A program made the position numbers and the translations under genes. 64,000 bases of DNA from Batillaria attramentaria (Eukaryota > Mollusca > Gastropoda > Batillariidae). Position 1 is the stretch's first letter. Every line of letters starts with the position of its first letter. The DNA is taken from assembly GCA_018292915.2 (NCBI GenBank), contig JACVVK020000150.1, positions 526,501-590,500 of the forward strand. The letters are read 5' to 3'. Below the pieces are notes generated by a model. That model was given only the letters and a program-made list of their open reading frames with translations, searched no databases and had not been told where the DNA came from. Positions 34,721-41,118 of this stretch are shown piece after piece.

Positions 34721-35509
34721 GAATGCTTGTATTAAACCTGATGGCAGTGTTGAAATGCACTTCTTGAATTCACACTTACAGACGAGCAGCGACGTTGTAC
34801 TATTAAAAGCGTTTGGTTTCTTCTCGCTTACTCCAAAACAGGTGTTCAAGCAGACCACGACTGGCTACACGCTACAGGAGGCAGCCGACTGTGGGAGCGG
34901 TGGCATCCATATCATGAACAGGCCTGTCGATTACATAGTGAACAGCCCCAAAAGTAATTATTTCACATGTACTTCTGTGTATATCTGTTGTTGGTAAGAC
35001 TGAGTGTTCTGTGCACTCAGTATCAGTTTGCGTATAAATTTTGTGCATTCATCCATTGGCCGTGGGAGGGTATCCAACGACAGTTTTTACACAACTGACA
35101 ATCCGTCTATGCAACATGCACCTATACGTAGAAATAGGACTTGAAGAAACACTCCAGTATATTTTCTGCTGCAAACGCCACGCAAACTGAAATTCACCAT
35201 CTAATTACACGTTCTGTATTTGCATTGTGGTGTCAGTGCTGACATTTTTTTTCCCCAGAAACTTGTGAACGGAGGAAGCTGCCGGCACCATACCATCCTG
35301 TGCGACAAGGCGAAACGGACGACACCAAGATCGAGCGTAGTGACCTTACGTCTACATCACGTCCGCAGGGTACCAAACCCGGGCACTCGTCACAGTCGCC
35401 CACTGACTTGACCAAAGTGAAACTGATAAACAACAGCAATACGAGAACTTGCGCCATCGACATGATCTTTCTGTGCACTCTGTTGACAGTGGTGTTGAAC
35501 GAGAGGTGA
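2599..35509 (+). CDS. Secreted or GPI-anchored Cys-rich protein, 14 coding exons, function unknown (DUF7044/7042/7043/7045-type)
   Basis: Joined coding exons: 2599-2662, 24884-25025, 25902-25969, 26149-26229, 26677-26853, 28218-28327, 28501-28609, 29116-29404, 31134-31198, 33515-33589, 33849-33995, 34341-34438, 34842-34953, 35259-35509. The phases (1,2,1,1,1,0,1,2,1,1,1,0,1) match at all 13 junctions, giving 595 residues. Residues 1-22 are a signal peptide. Residues 23-118 form a first Cys-rich module (CSFPSEWRGKW... CFVCLVF... LLQYKE). Residues about 119-214 form a second (CPFQG... CLATW). Residues 251-368 form a third (CVFPSWL... THRCVRL). Residues 369-512 form a fourth (CPRMGSY... CYQTW... 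YCL). Residues 513-595 are a polar linker ending in a hydrophobic stretch (about 577-592), which suggests a GPI signal or short membrane anchor. From memory, this is the order of Pfam DUF7044-7042-7043-7045 proteins of arthropods and molluscs. No enzymatic residues are evident. The splice model is seen in the sequence; family membership is from recall. Confidence 0.85.
2663..4040 (+). other. Start of intron 1, no gene
   Basis: Intronic sequence continuing the TCAGT/ACTGA-rich composition of the 5' flank up to about 3960. It holds a (TG)n tract at 3442-3493 and a G-rich run at 3361-3390. I recognise no coding or RNA gene. Confidence 0.6.
3442..3493. repeat. (TG)26 microsatellite
   Basis: An uninterrupted TG dinucleotide tract in intron 1. 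Its Cys/Val and His/Thr open frames are artefacts. Confidence 0.95.
4257..4434 (-). mobile_element. tRNA-derived SINE, family A
   Basis: Read on the minus strand it starts GGGGAGCCAGGGTGGCCGAA and has an A box (TGGCCGAATGGTAGAGCG) and a B box (GAGTTCGAATCCC). A conserved non-tRNA body follows (CCCCGTCTTTGATATCACCC) and then a tail (GGACATTAAACTCCT). Flanking (GA)n runs on both sides are part of the M1 host element. Near-identical copies lie at 8620-8795, 23973-24149 and 56082-56250. Confidence 0.85.
5537..5680 (+). other. Possible 5' exon of the transposon gene
   Basis: An open stretch in the Academ-like element encodes VNREDKRCEIVKLTNN and ends at a good donor (CAGTTG/GTAAGTCA near 5680). 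A candidate acceptor precedes the transposase ATG (TTTCAG/GAAGC near 6092). This suggests that a spliced leader or N-terminal exon existed. No homology is recognised, and it may be noncoding. Confidence 0.25.
6104..8534 (+). pseudogene. Decayed Academ-like transposase (C2HC modules, XPG-like nuclease, CXC tail)
   Basis: One protein can be followed through six frame segments: 6104-6300, about 6283-6548, 6569-about 7020, 7025-about 7110, 7114-about 8112 and 8115-8534. The lesions are a frameshift near 6290, an in-frame TAA at 6343-6345, an expanded 20-base T run at 6549-6568, and frameshifts near 7020, 7112 and 8113. Two N-terminal zinc-ligand-like modules are visible: CAFCQ ... WHKSCY and CFFCNK ... 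YHLKCL. The central domain carries EEAD (D codon 7729), DTD (7801-7809) and TGCD (7969-7980). These are spaced like the EAD / DxD / GxD acidic motifs of the FEN1/XPG nucleases. The C terminus (about 8427-8520) is a CXC-type cluster (CGCKQGCRGRCNCRK ... CTALCACRGDC). The family recurs in many invertebrate genomes. This copy cannot make a full product without correction. Confidence 0.75.
8535..9643 (+). other. 3' part of the Academ-like transposon, noncoding
   Basis: AT-rich sequence between the transposase relic and the right TIR at 9627-9643. It contains the SINE at 8620-8795 and no ORF of note. Confidence 0.6.
8606..8809 (-). mobile_element. SINE family A with perfect 14-bp target duplication
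   Basis: The SINE body is 8620-8795 on the minus strand, with the same A and B boxes as the 4257 copy. The direct repeat GAGAGTATGGAGAC flanks it at 8606-8619 and 8796-8809. This marks an L1-type retrotransposition into the already resident Academ-like element. Confidence 0.92.
10313..10677. other. Intron 1 spacer, nothing recognised
   Basis: Unique-looking sequence between the end of the M1 copy and the M3 half-element. No gene or repeat is recognised. Confidence 0.5.
10678..11022 (+). mobile_element. M3 MITE, half copy
   Basis: It begins with the M3 terminus (TTCATTTTAGTTCTCCT) and matches the left part of the element at 50662-51978: GGTAAACAAAGGTGATACCC, then AAATATCAACATG, then ACACAGATCTC. 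It lacks the second half. It retains a segment near 10704-10742 that is deleted from the left arm of the 50662 copy but present in its right arm. Confidence 0.8.
11023..11520. other. Intron 1 spacer with (AT)n and (CA)n tracts
   Basis: No gene is seen. A short AT tract (11351-11374) and a CA tract (11434-11466) lie just before the 30-bp array. Confidence 0.6.
11521..11894. repeat. 30-bp minisatellite, 12 copies
   Basis: Units of 30 bp with core ACTACTGGTGTAAGATTCA. Two units are lengthened to 37 bp by an extra TAGACTC-type insertion (11761 and 11828). Neighbouring units differ at a few positions (CTACGTG / CTATGTG / CTTCGTC), so the array is not recently homogenised. Because 30 is divisible by 3, both strands show long repetitive open frames (YVTTGVRFSH on +, SYTSSDVVGE on -). 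I regard these as incidental. Confidence 0.93.
11895..12834. other. Intron 1 spacer with CA tract and C-rich run
   Basis: Contains a (CA)n tract at 12121-12185 and a C-rich plus (AAAC)n stretch at 12467-12590. The ORFs crossing them are compositional. No gene is recognised. Confidence 0.6.
12835..13675. mobile_element. M1 element fragments in head-to-head inverted arrangement
   Basis: Three M1 pieces are joined: a reverse right-end fragment (about 12835-12900), a forward left part (about 12903-13345) and a reverse left part (about 13365-13675). The two left parts form an imperfect palindrome whose arms are separated by a (GT)n tract (13103-13182) and a (CA)n tract (13389-13464). These tracts are the same internal microsatellite on opposite strands. 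Confidence 0.75.
13676..16576. other. Intron 1 spacer, no supported gene
   Basis: About 2.9 kb. Around 13960-14105 is a fragment (AAATTCGGGCTGCCTCCGCC, then CAGCGCCACCCAATACC) that looks like a dispersed molluscan repeat, from recall only. The longest open frame, 15731-16348 (+, 205 codons), has no recognisable domain and mixed composition. It could be chance in a window this size. Confidence 0.45.
16577..18405 (+). mobile_element. M1 TIR element, forward copy with nested MITE
   Basis: It starts with AAGTTGTTTCTCTATAGAG and ends near GAGAAACAACTTTGTAATTG followed by GGGCCGTTCCTCCTTGTT. It holds the same internal blocks as 22548-23600. The M1 sequence is interrupted at GTATTA by the Harbinger-like element 17226-17833 and resumes at TTAAGAATAACAG. 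The part after the MITE contains an internally duplicated segment (CACCAGCCCTCTAGATCTTC at about 17944 and again at about 18068). Confidence 0.82.
17226..17833. mobile_element. Harbinger-like MITE, 608 bp, TTA target duplication
   Basis: The left end is AGGCCGTTCTTAACCGGGCG. The right end, reverse-complemented, is AGGCCGTTCCCGGGCGAAC. TTA flanks both sides (17223-17225 and 17834-17836), and the empty site is visible in the M1 copy near 23210. A palindromic TIR starting AGGCC with a TTA duplication fits PIF/Harbinger, although a TTAA reading is also possible. Further inverted repeats lie inside (TTCGCGAACTAGGTTCG near the left end, GAACTAGTTCGGCC near 17720). An internal ATGGCGGAC near 17482 may be a remnant of a transposase start. 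Confidence 0.85.
18406..19580. other. Intron 1 spacer with SINE B
   Basis: Apart from the SINE at 18563-18945, I see no recognisable feature in this stretch. Confidence 0.5.
18563..18945 (+). mobile_element. tRNA-derived SINE, family B
   Basis: A tRNA-like head (GGTCGGTGGTCTAGTGGTTA) is followed by a conserved body (GCCGATCGTCGGGGGTTC, then TTCACGTGAGCGT, then GGCGCTTTGAGCC). It ends in AAAGCGCC...ACAATAC and an (ATT)n tail. The B box is degraded here but clear in the 41119 copy (GGTTCGAGTCCC). The flanks share TATTCACA, a possible target duplication. Confidence 0.85.
19585..19656. repeat. (TG)n microsatellite
   Basis: A dinucleotide tract of about 36 units in intron 1. Confidence 0.95.
19660..20811. 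other. Intron 1 spacer, nothing recognised
   Basis: Contains a poly-A/poly-G junction at 20587-20610. No gene or known repeat is recognised. Confidence 0.5.
20812..20930. repeat. (CA)n microsatellite with TA interruptions
   Basis: About 119 bp of CA dinucleotides with several ATA interruptions. It abuts an M1 fragment. Confidence 0.95.
20938..21795. mobile_element. M1 fragments, inverted junction
   Basis: A forward fragment (20938-21040, ending CTGACGTCAAATGTT) meets a reverse copy (about 21060-21795) across a (GA)n tract. The reverse part includes a CA tract (21582-21639) in the same internal slot as other M1 copies. The junction is like that at 12835-13675: two opposite M1 pieces face each other across a microsatellite. 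Confidence 0.75.
21869..21956. repeat. (GA)n(GT)n compound microsatellite
   Basis: A run of about 28 bp of GA followed by about 60 bp of GT in intron 1. Confidence 0.95.
21985..22060 (-). repeat. Dispersed repeat, about 70 bp, second copy at 63242-63312
   Basis: The reverse complement of this segment (AAGATGGCCACCAGCCCAAT, ATGTTGTTTCCATT, CACCTGCTG) matches 63242-63312 closely. The family is not identified. Confidence 0.7.
22548..23600 (+). mobile_element. M1 TIR element, forward copy, about 1.05 kb
   Basis: This is the cleanest copy. It begins AAGTTGTTTCTCTATAG and ends GAGAAACAACTTTGTAGG then GGCCGTTCCTCCTTGTT, giving inverted ends AAGTTGTTTCTC / GAGAAACAACTT. Its uninterrupted GTATTAAGAATAAC near 23205 serves as the empty site for the insertions at 4990-9643 and 17226-17833. 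It encodes no protein. The target duplication of M1 itself is unclear. Confidence 0.85.
23601..24883. other. End of intron 1 with CA tract and SINE A
   Basis: Holds a C-run plus (CA)n tract (23670-23768) and the SINE A copy at 23973-24149. The remainder is unremarkable up to the exon-2 acceptor (GTGTTTCAG at 24875-24883). Confidence 0.6.
23962..24160 (-). mobile_element. SINE family A with 11-bp target duplication
   Basis: The body is about 23973-24149 on the minus strand, with A-box and B-box sequences as in the other copies. ACAAGACGTGC flanks it at 23962-23972 and 24150-24160. Confidence 0.9.
24884..25025 (+). CDS. Exon 2 (residues 22-68)
   Basis: Acceptor CCGTGTTTCAG/CCTCC, donor TTGAACAG/GTACAC. 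It enters in phase 1 (the split codon becomes GCC, Ala22) and leaves in phase 2. It encodes the start of the first Cys-rich module (SRCSFPSEWRGKWYENGLGE), placed directly after the signal peptide as expected for this family. The predicted signal cleavage is therefore near residue 22-23. Confidence 0.85.
25094..25171. repeat. (TA)n microsatellite
   Basis: About 39 TA units in intron 2. Such tracts extrude readily and are prone to length change. Confidence 0.95.
25271..25345. repeat. (TG)n / (TGCG)n compound microsatellite
   Basis: TG units flank a TGCG block in intron 2, directly beside the inverted-repeat segment that starts at 25345. Confidence 0.93.
25345..25700 (+). mobile_element. 356-bp segment bounded by 12-bp inverted repeats, carrying a hammerhead motif
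   Basis: TAGGGGAAGTAA (25345-25356) and TTACTTCCCCTA (25689-25700) are perfect inverted repeats, and the hammerhead core lies between them. No ORF is present. It could be a small non-autonomous element or chance; no second copy is in the window and no clear target duplication is visible. Confidence 0.4.
25549..25594 (+). ncRNA. Hammerhead ribozyme motif with canonical core
   Basis: CTGATGA (25555-25561) is followed by a 5-bp helix II: GGGTC 25562-25566 pairs with GACCC 25572-25576 around the loop CCATT. Then come GAAA (25577-25580) and ATCATGGTC, ending in a GTC cleavage triplet at 25586-25588. The conserved residues match the hammerhead consensus. Helix III is very short and nearly self-complementary (ATCATGGT), as in type I motifs of retrotransposons thought to work as dimers. 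Helix I is weak (C-G, A-T, then mismatches). It is in the sense orientation within intron 2. Confidence 0.6.
25902..25969 (+). CDS. Exon 3 (residues 69-91)
   Basis: Acceptor CTGTTTCAG/TGACA, donor AAGAAA/GTGAGT. It enters in phase 2 (codon AGT) and leaves in phase 1. It encodes DNKCFVCLVFTPQHDNLLQ then YKE, with the CxxC and the LLQYKE signature of the N-terminal module. Confidence 0.88.
25970..26148. repeat. Intron 3, largely (CT)n and (GT)n
   Basis: A 179-nt intron of which about 25975-26104 is CT and GT dinucleotide repeat. Only the last 44 bases before the acceptor (TTTCTTTCTGCAG) are ordinary sequence. Confidence 0.9.
26149..26229 (+). CDS. Exon 4 (residues 92-118)
   Basis: Acceptor TTTCTTTCTGCAG/GTTAC, donor TCAAAG/GTGATC, phase 1 at both ends. 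It encodes YCVNDDNLASVCSAITGDFP and the rest of the first module, with two cysteines. Confidence 0.88.
26594..26674. repeat. (GT)n tract forming the exon-5 acceptor
   Basis: About 40 GT units run directly into GTGCAG, the 3' splice site of intron 4. Confidence 0.95.
26677..26853 (+). CDS. Exon 5 (residues 119-177)
   Basis: Acceptor (GT)nGCAG/TGACT. It enters and leaves in phase 1. It encodes VTGQPIPCPFQGPYFFSYTN and on to CKELSYTRDT, the second Cys-rich module. The donor that keeps frame with exon 6 is GATACCG/GCAAGT at 26853/26854, a GC donor. The only nearby GT (at 26858) would break the frame. Confidence 0.82.
26854..28217. other. Intron 5, GC-AG, no other gene
   Basis: 1364 nt. It starts GCAAGT and ends GATGGCAG. 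An A-run lies at 27187-27199 and G-rich runs near 27760-27850. Nothing coding is recognised on either strand. Confidence 0.6.
28218..28327 (+). CDS. Exon 6 (residues 178-214)
   Basis: Acceptor GATGGCAG/AGCTG, donor TGTTTT/GTAAGT. It enters in phase 1 (GAG) and leaves in phase 0. It encodes ELTFQCLATWFNGLEQYLYG and the segment ending RMYRCF. The CLATW motif is typical of the second module. Confidence 0.88.
28440..28498. repeat. (GT)n tract forming the exon-7 acceptor
   Basis: About 29 GT units end in TGTGTAG, the acceptor of the 173-nt intron 6. No pyrimidine tract lies between the repeat and the AG. Confidence 0.95.
28501..28609 (+). CDS. Exon 7 (residues 215-250)
   Basis: Acceptor (GT)nAG/ATGATC, donor CAGTACC/GTGAGT. 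It enters in phase 0 and leaves in phase 1. It encodes MISLYGTRGDMSMSQDATCQ and on to FSLQY. Its first codon is ATG by chance of splicing; it is an internal exon. Confidence 0.83.
28622..28690. repeat. (TG)n microsatellite just after the exon-7 donor
   Basis: About 34 TG units starting 12 nt after the donor GT. Confidence 0.95.
29116..29404 (+). CDS. Exon 8 (residues 251-346)
   Basis: Acceptor GTCCAACAG/GGAAG, donor GACTCATG/GTAGGT. It enters in phase 1 (CGG) and leaves in phase 2. This is the longest exon apart from the terminal region. It encodes the third module beginning KEEWPQPECVFPSWLGRGQA, with a later RVRCLELTTF. Read-through would hit TAG two bases past the donor. Confidence 0.88.
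29405..31133. other. Intron 8, no other gene
   Basis: 1729 nt with a (GC)n(TG)n tract at 29594-29668, short (GA)n runs and a G-run at 30371-30388. No further exon is needed or recognised; exon 8 joins exon 9 in frame. Confidence 0.6.
31134..31198 (+). CDS. Exon 9 (residues 347-368)
   Basis: Acceptor TTCCTTTTTCCAG/TGTGTC, donor AGAATAG/GTGAGT. It enters in phase 2 (TGT, Cys347) and leaves in phase 1. It encodes CVSTHRCVRLKQRAERVFEM and RI. It is short, but both splice sites are strong, the frame fits and the two cysteines suit the end of the third module. Confidence 0.75.
31199..33514. other. Intron 9, no other gene
   Basis: 2316 nt. G-rich low-complexity runs (31740-31900) produce spurious Pro/His-rich minus-strand frames. 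A worn SINE A fragment lies at 32503-32555. Confidence 0.55.
32503..32555 (-). mobile_element. SINE family A fragment
   Basis: CTCGTGACCCGAGCAATGGA followed by GTCCAACGCT matches the B-box to A-box part of SINE A with substitutions. The rest is missing. Confidence 0.55.
33515..33589 (+). CDS. Exon 10 (residues 369-393)
   Basis: Acceptor CTTCTTTAG/GAGCT, donor TTTTTTC/GTAAGT, phase 1 at both ends. It encodes GAATDDTYLACQDTFFTNSR then THVFF and opens the fourth module with one cysteine. Confidence 0.8.
33784..33846. repeat. (GT)n tract forming the exon-11 acceptor
   Basis: About 31 GT units fill much of the 259-nt intron 10 and end in GTGTAG, the acceptor itself. Confidence 0.95.
33849..33995 (+). 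CDS. Exon 11 (residues 394-442)
   Basis: Acceptor (GT)nAG/CCCAT, donor GACAG/GTGAGC, phase 1 at both ends. It encodes HEEEGVQCPRMGSYTYRERK, GDCTGSLDIGCEHQSQ and a final TCSREQT. Its four cysteines are characteristic of the fourth module. Confidence 0.87.
34341..34438 (+). CDS. Exon 12 (residues 443-475)
   Basis: Acceptor ATGCGTGCAG/CGGAG, donor TGTTTG/GTCAGT. It enters in phase 1 (GCG) and leaves in phase 0. It encodes AEILQCYQTWIESSQMYVII and on to PAYCL. Confidence 0.87.
34650..34718. repeat. (CA)n microsatellite in intron 12
   Basis: About 34 CA units. On the transcribed strand it is CA, unlike the TG tracts that form acceptors elsewhere in this gene. Confidence 0.95.
34842..34953 (+). 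CDS. Exon 13 (residues 476-512)
   Basis: Acceptor CCAAAACAG/GTGTTC, donor CCCAAAA/GTAATT. It enters in phase 0 and leaves in phase 1. It encodes VFKQTTTGYTLQEAADCGSG and on to NSPK, the end of the fourth module. Confidence 0.83.
35259..35509 (+). CDS. Exon 14, terminal (residues 513-595 and stop)
   Basis: Acceptor TTTTTTTTCCCCAG/AAACT, entering in phase 1. The frame runs KTCERRKLPAPYHPV, a polar Ser/Thr/Lys/Asp-rich linker with a possible N-glycosylation site (NNSN), and a hydrophobic tail CAIDMIFLCTLLTVVLNER. The stop TGA is at 35507-35509. The tail is short and lies at the extreme C terminus, as in a GPI-attachment signal, though the final NER is atypical. Another frame of the exon is open to 35411, but exon 13's phase does not feed it. 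Confidence 0.8.
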
Positions 35510-36108
35510 TGTGGCTTCGAGTCGCGTGTCACTACGTTCACACTAATCCGTTTCAGTCAGTTGGTGGGCGGAGCATTATCTTAAACAGGTGCCATATCTT
35601 GACTGGGAGTTTTCTGTCGCCTCGGGCCCTAGATCACGGGCGTGAGGTGGCGCCACATTCCAGCCTGTTGACGAGGACGGTGTTCTGGCTAGGATATCCT
35701 GGACCCGACCACAGCTTGGTGTGTACACCTTCTTCAGCACGACCAGGGACGTGACAGAAATGTGGCAGAAAAAGGGACGTCACAACTTGCCACATGCCTT
35801 GCCTGGCCTAGTCTTTAATGCAGGAACTTCTGTATTGAATCCTTCTCTGTGTGTGTCTTGCTTAAGATGCATCCAGGTTTTGCTGCCATGGTGATTGCCG
35901 ATATGTATCAGGTGTTCACGGCACACTCACGTAACTGAAGGTTTCACAATAGTTCAGTGTACAATTTTTTTCGAATGGTGTTGTCACATTGTGATGGTTA
36001 CTATTGATGGAAACAACAATGTGGTTTGTACACCATCTTGAACTTCTGCCTGGTGATGTTAGTGTGAAAAACGTCTCTCTGTGATGGTGTGGCAACATGA
36101 ACTAAACA

Positions 36109-36112
<4 letters not shown>

Positions 36113-36199
<87 letters not shown>
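36113..36199. repeat. (CT)n(CA)n compound microsatellite
   Basis: About 30 bp of CT followed by about 56 bp of CA. Confidence 0.95.
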
Positions 36200-36203
<4 letters not shown>

Positions 36204-37092
36204 AAGAAGTAAAGAAGTGCCACACGTGTGACGTGTCCACATGAGATCTGGACTTGTGGAATGGTGTAGTCATTAGTTTATTTTATATGCGCCCAGTTGG
36301 AAGCGCCAAGAGCTAATGTGAAAATAGAGAAGGGTTGGGTGTACAGAAACTGTTTCATGTTGCTCTGACCCTCAAATGTAATCATACTTACTATGACGAC
36401 ACTGATCCGTCTGTGCTCAAACTTGTATAAATGTGTGATGACTCGGCCAGAGAAGCAGTATTTATATATCATATATAATTATATACATGTTATGTACATT
36501 TGTTTTCCGCTGTGCTGTTGCGTGTTGGGTTTAGCAACGGAGTTGTAATGTGTCGAGACTTATCTGGACAGACGTTGGCCGGTCTTGCGACGTGCACGTA
36601 CAGGATACGTGCTGGACGGTGTACAGCAGTGTGTCGTCAGTTGCGTTTAACTGCTTTTATTGTAGCTATTTCTGTCTCTATACACGTATGGGTAGCTCAG
36701 CGTGTCAGAGTTCATGTTTTGCTTTGACTGATCTGATATCGTACACTAGTCAGGACACCTTTCACATGAGACGGTCCCATACTGTTCGAGAACTGACAAA
36801 GTTGTGTGCCATTCACTGGATAGCTCTGAGGGAGATGTGCACCAGGCTTGCACAGCTATGTTGCACTTGTGGGTGTCCCATGGTCGATTTTCTGTAATGC
36901 TTGCTTAGATATCGGCCGAAGTTTTCATCCCAGTCTAGTGTGACCGTCAGGCCTGTATACGAAGTCTTCACACTGACACAACTGTACTCTTACATATTCT
37001 GTGAAGTGTGTGACAAGTCTAGTAAGCTTGTCCCGGAGGTAGGACAGGAGGTCTCAACGTGTGTGTGGTGTGTCACAGTGTCGCGTGTGACA

Positions 37093-37198
<106 letters not shown>

Positions 37199-37885
37199 GA
37201 CGACGACGTTTTCAATGGCGGGCACTCCTTGTGTAATAGGTCCGTGACATGGAGGGTTTCCGCGATCGGTTATACAATTAGAGTCTCATTCACACACGCT
37301 TGTGTCAAGTTTGCTTGAATTAATTCAGTTGACAGTGTGAAACTGCTTTTTATTTATTTTTAAATGTCGTTCCAATAAGCTGACTAACCAGCATAGTTTT
37401 ATTTTAGAAATACTGTATCGGGTTTAAATGAGTTTTTGTGCACTGAAGCTTTTTTTTTTTTTTTTTTTTTTTAAAGACGCGTCATAACCTAGTGACGTAA
37501 TTTCATTGAGCTTCCTGCGCGGCACTTGACGATGACAAGTTTGTGACTCATTCACAAGATACATGTGTTATGTCTTTATTGTGTCGTATCGTTGACGTTT
37601 GACACTGGAAAAATACGACGTGAAAACTTCAGATAACCAGCTGATATTTTACAGCTGGATCTATACAGGTCGTGTGTGTTTGTGTTCAAATGCTCAATCT
37701 TCTTGAAAAACAGAGTAAAAATACACGTGTATGCGACACCAGCAGGTACGAATATTTTCTTGGTGTTGCATAAGATTAGTGTATTCTGTGTTTTCATCCT
37801 CTTGGATGCCGTATGTAACTTCCCATAAGATACGTTTTGTGCCAGCTTTGTGACGCTACATGACGACAACAGGTATAATGTTGTA

Positions 37886-37888
<3 letters not shown>

Positions 37889-37955
<67 letters not shown>
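37889..37955. repeat. (GT)n microsatellite
   Basis: About 33 GT units. Confidence 0.95.
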
Positions 37956-37958
<3 letters not shown>

Positions 37959-39460
37959 CTGTGCCTTCCCCCTCGGGTACCAATATTCCTTATTGTCGCC
38001 ACGTGAGTTTACGCTGTAAGCCGCTTTTCATTGCCAAAAACACAGATCAAGTTACGATAGAACCCTCCACACTATCCCCATCCCCCCTCGCCCCCCCCCC
38101 CCCCCCCGCCTTTTCCTCCTACAACCCTCACCCCCTCCCTCTTGCCCCAGCCAGCTCCCTGCGTCCTCAAAGTAAAATTAATGAGAGGGGCACGAATAAA
38201 CAAGACGCCGCGTAGAGAAAGATCAGCCATCATTACCAGTCCCTTTCGCTAAATTCCATGTGTCTGTCTCGGGAATTTACAGACAGACTCAGCTCTGAAA
38301 AACCGATGTCCATATAACTGGCGTCGCGACTGTATGAATCCGTCGTTGAAAATTGTGTAAATTGGTCATGGTTGGGAGGTAAGAGGGGGGGGGGTGGGGG
38401 ACACGTCCCCCGTTGAGGGACACGTTTTCTGGATGGCCGGGTGGGTCACCTGAATAAATGCAGATGCAACCAAGGGGGAAAAAAGTAGCAGAAATGTAAC
38501 TGTATTAGACAAAGCGCTGCAGATATAATTATGTTGTCCGAATGTAATTACATGTAGTAACAGACAGCAAGTGGTACACGCTCAAATATTCCCTCAGATC
38601 GTGTTGTAGCTGCACTCAGAGTTACAGCTGAAACTTTGATGCAAGGAACAGGTGGCAGCAGTACTGCACTCGGAGCCCGTTTTATCGAATCTCGGTGCAA
38701 AGAAAGGGTTTTTAGTAAGGTTCACGCGGAGACTGTGCCAGAAGAGTGCTGCATGCATGAAACGACAGGCGGCAATGAAATTATTACAGCAGCCATACAT
38801 GTATATGAAACGTAAGTGTTATTCAGTTGTATATCTGGTCACAAGTGAAGTTATGGAGGTGGTAATTGTCCGTTATCTGAACATTTGATGGCCTCATAGT
38901 CCCGACCGTGAGATCTGAGGACGGTGAGTTGTCGGCTGGTGGTGGGGGCAGGGGCGGAGGAAAGGTAGTGGCGCAGGCTGGAATACGGTCGTTGATTTGT
39001 CCGTCTTTGCTGCTGCTGCTGCTTTGCTGAATGAGGAATGCCTGATTGAAAATTGTATCTTTTGGCATAATATCAATTGTAAAATGTTATTAATACATCG
39101 CCACGAAATGTATTTATTTACTTATTAATTCTATTAGTTTTCGTCTTTGTTTATTTATTTACTCATCCGTTCATTTGCGCCGACATAACGTGTGCTTGCT
39201 TTCACTAGAGCGAAACGTTGCTAAGCAAATAGAAGGTTTCTTTAAAAGGGGTATGAACTGAGGAAGTGGTATGTGTTTACAGATACTTGTTATGGATGTA
39301 AGAAATACATACTACATTCGTGAGATGCTGCGTTTAATGCGTTAATCCCTTGTTAAGCAGGCCACTCTGGTTGTATACTTGTGAATTCAATGGCTGTTTT
39401 GTATTTCTGTGTATATGAGATAAATAAATATTGACTTGCAATAAAGAATGTACATATCAC

Positions 39461-41118
39461 TGTCTATATATGCCTCTTGCAGTTTCTGTCATGAAAACAA
39501 ACCTCTCTCTCTCTCTCTCTCTCCAAACACGATCAAAACTTGACTGTGCTAGTCAAACCACCAGTGTGTATTCCAACTGACCCTCTTTAACCTACATGAA
39601 AATGTCCTGTAGCGGCCCAGAATGCCACCGGATCCACCGTACATGGTAGAGGTATTCCGAATCACCCTGCGGAAGTCGTATTGTTATCATTTCGACGCAT
39701 AGCTGATGTAACCCAAACACTAAAGTAACGGGACCGCTTGGGTTGGGAGCAGCCAGAGTGGGTTGTAGTGCAAGCCACAGTCCGTCAGGGAGCAGCCAGA
39801 GTGGGTTGTAGTGCAAGCCACAGTCCGTCAGATAAAACTTATTAGTTCGCTTTCCCCCCAAGGCAGCGCGGGACGGCGTGTAATCGCCGGAAGCCTACGA
39901 ACGCGCCGAAGAATATCAGAAAACTGTAGCTGCTTCACCATGAGTGTGTGCATGAGGGTTTTCCATCGATTATCATCATTATCTACATGTATCGATTGCA
40001 CTCGGAGCGTTTAGAGCGAAGCTTACAGTAGTCTGGGGTCTGTCCAGCAGGCCGCCATCGATTGCGTGGTGAGGAGGGGCAGGTGTCCAGCCCGCCTGCC
40101 GGCACCGCCTGAAATGATAGCCCTGAAATGCCGCCGTCTCTCCACAACAGATGCGCTCTCACCCCTCCCTGGTCTAATTGAAGTAAATTTGCCTAAATCA
40201 ATTTCCATCCTTCAGTTTTCTCTGGCAATCAATACAAGCGTCCATCTTAGAGAGAAAAAGTACTGTCCTCGTACATGAGAGCTGTTGAAGTGGTGACATG
40301 TGCTGGCCGAGGTTAGGAGAGAGTGCGCTCAGTTTAATGCGCTCTAATCGACCTGCACGCCGTAAGGAATACGGAAGCCAAGAGGCAAGACTGTGTGCCA
40401 CAAGTGTATCTTGAAACGGAAAAATGTGTGCACGACTATTTCATGGAGAATGGGGTCGCAGGGAAGGGGGAAAGCAGTGTGCACACTTTTACTGTATAAT
40501 CCGTTTGCAGTCAGACTGCACATGTTTTTCTTCGATTACAAACGACGGATTTTTCTTTTACGTCATCAAACATAAATTGTACTCGAATTAGAGACCCATC
40601 CGAATTTCACATTTCATACGTTTCTTTTCATACGTCTGCCATCAATAAACCTCCACCCTCGGAGTGACCGATGAACCATGACGACGTCAAAGCGGTCAGC
40701 CCTCAAAAGGTCTCAGTCACCTTTCCCATTTGTATTTACAGTGTTCCATTAATCGTGAAGTGTGTATGTTGCACGTGCATGTCCTGTGAAAACCTGTAAG
40801 GCGCTACACGTTTCTCAATTGTGAATGTACGGAAGGCGTGTTGCCAAACGTAACTATTATCCCAATGAAAATATTTATTTCATTCGAAGGTTTCAAAACG
40901 AAAAAAAAATGTGAAGGAAAATTGGAGTTTTTTTCTTTGCCGGTTGGGCCCCCCAACCCGGCCATGCCATGTCCTTGGATCTAGTGATAGGCAACTGACA
41001 TATGTCGTACATTCAGTCCGGAAAATCAAAACAAAAGGAATGTTCGGTAGACGGGGTGAGGTGTACGTGTGAAATTTTCACAAGCAGTCAATAAATTGAC
41101 TTGCCCTATGGATATTCT
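39461..41118. other. Intergenic, no gene recognised
   Basis: Contains a (CT)n tract (39504-39523) and a 43-bp tandem duplication (39745-39830). Nothing coding is recognised. Confidence 0.5.
39745..39830. repeat. 43-bp tandem duplication, 2 copies
   Basis: GGGAGCAGCCAGAGTGGGTT starts the first copy at 39745 and the second at 39788. The copies appear identical, so the duplication is recent. Confidence 0.92.

Noticed and set aside
35220..35411. Alternative frame through exon 14
   Set aside because: Exon 13 leaves one base, which selects the other frame ending at 35509. That frame also provides the hydrophobic tail.
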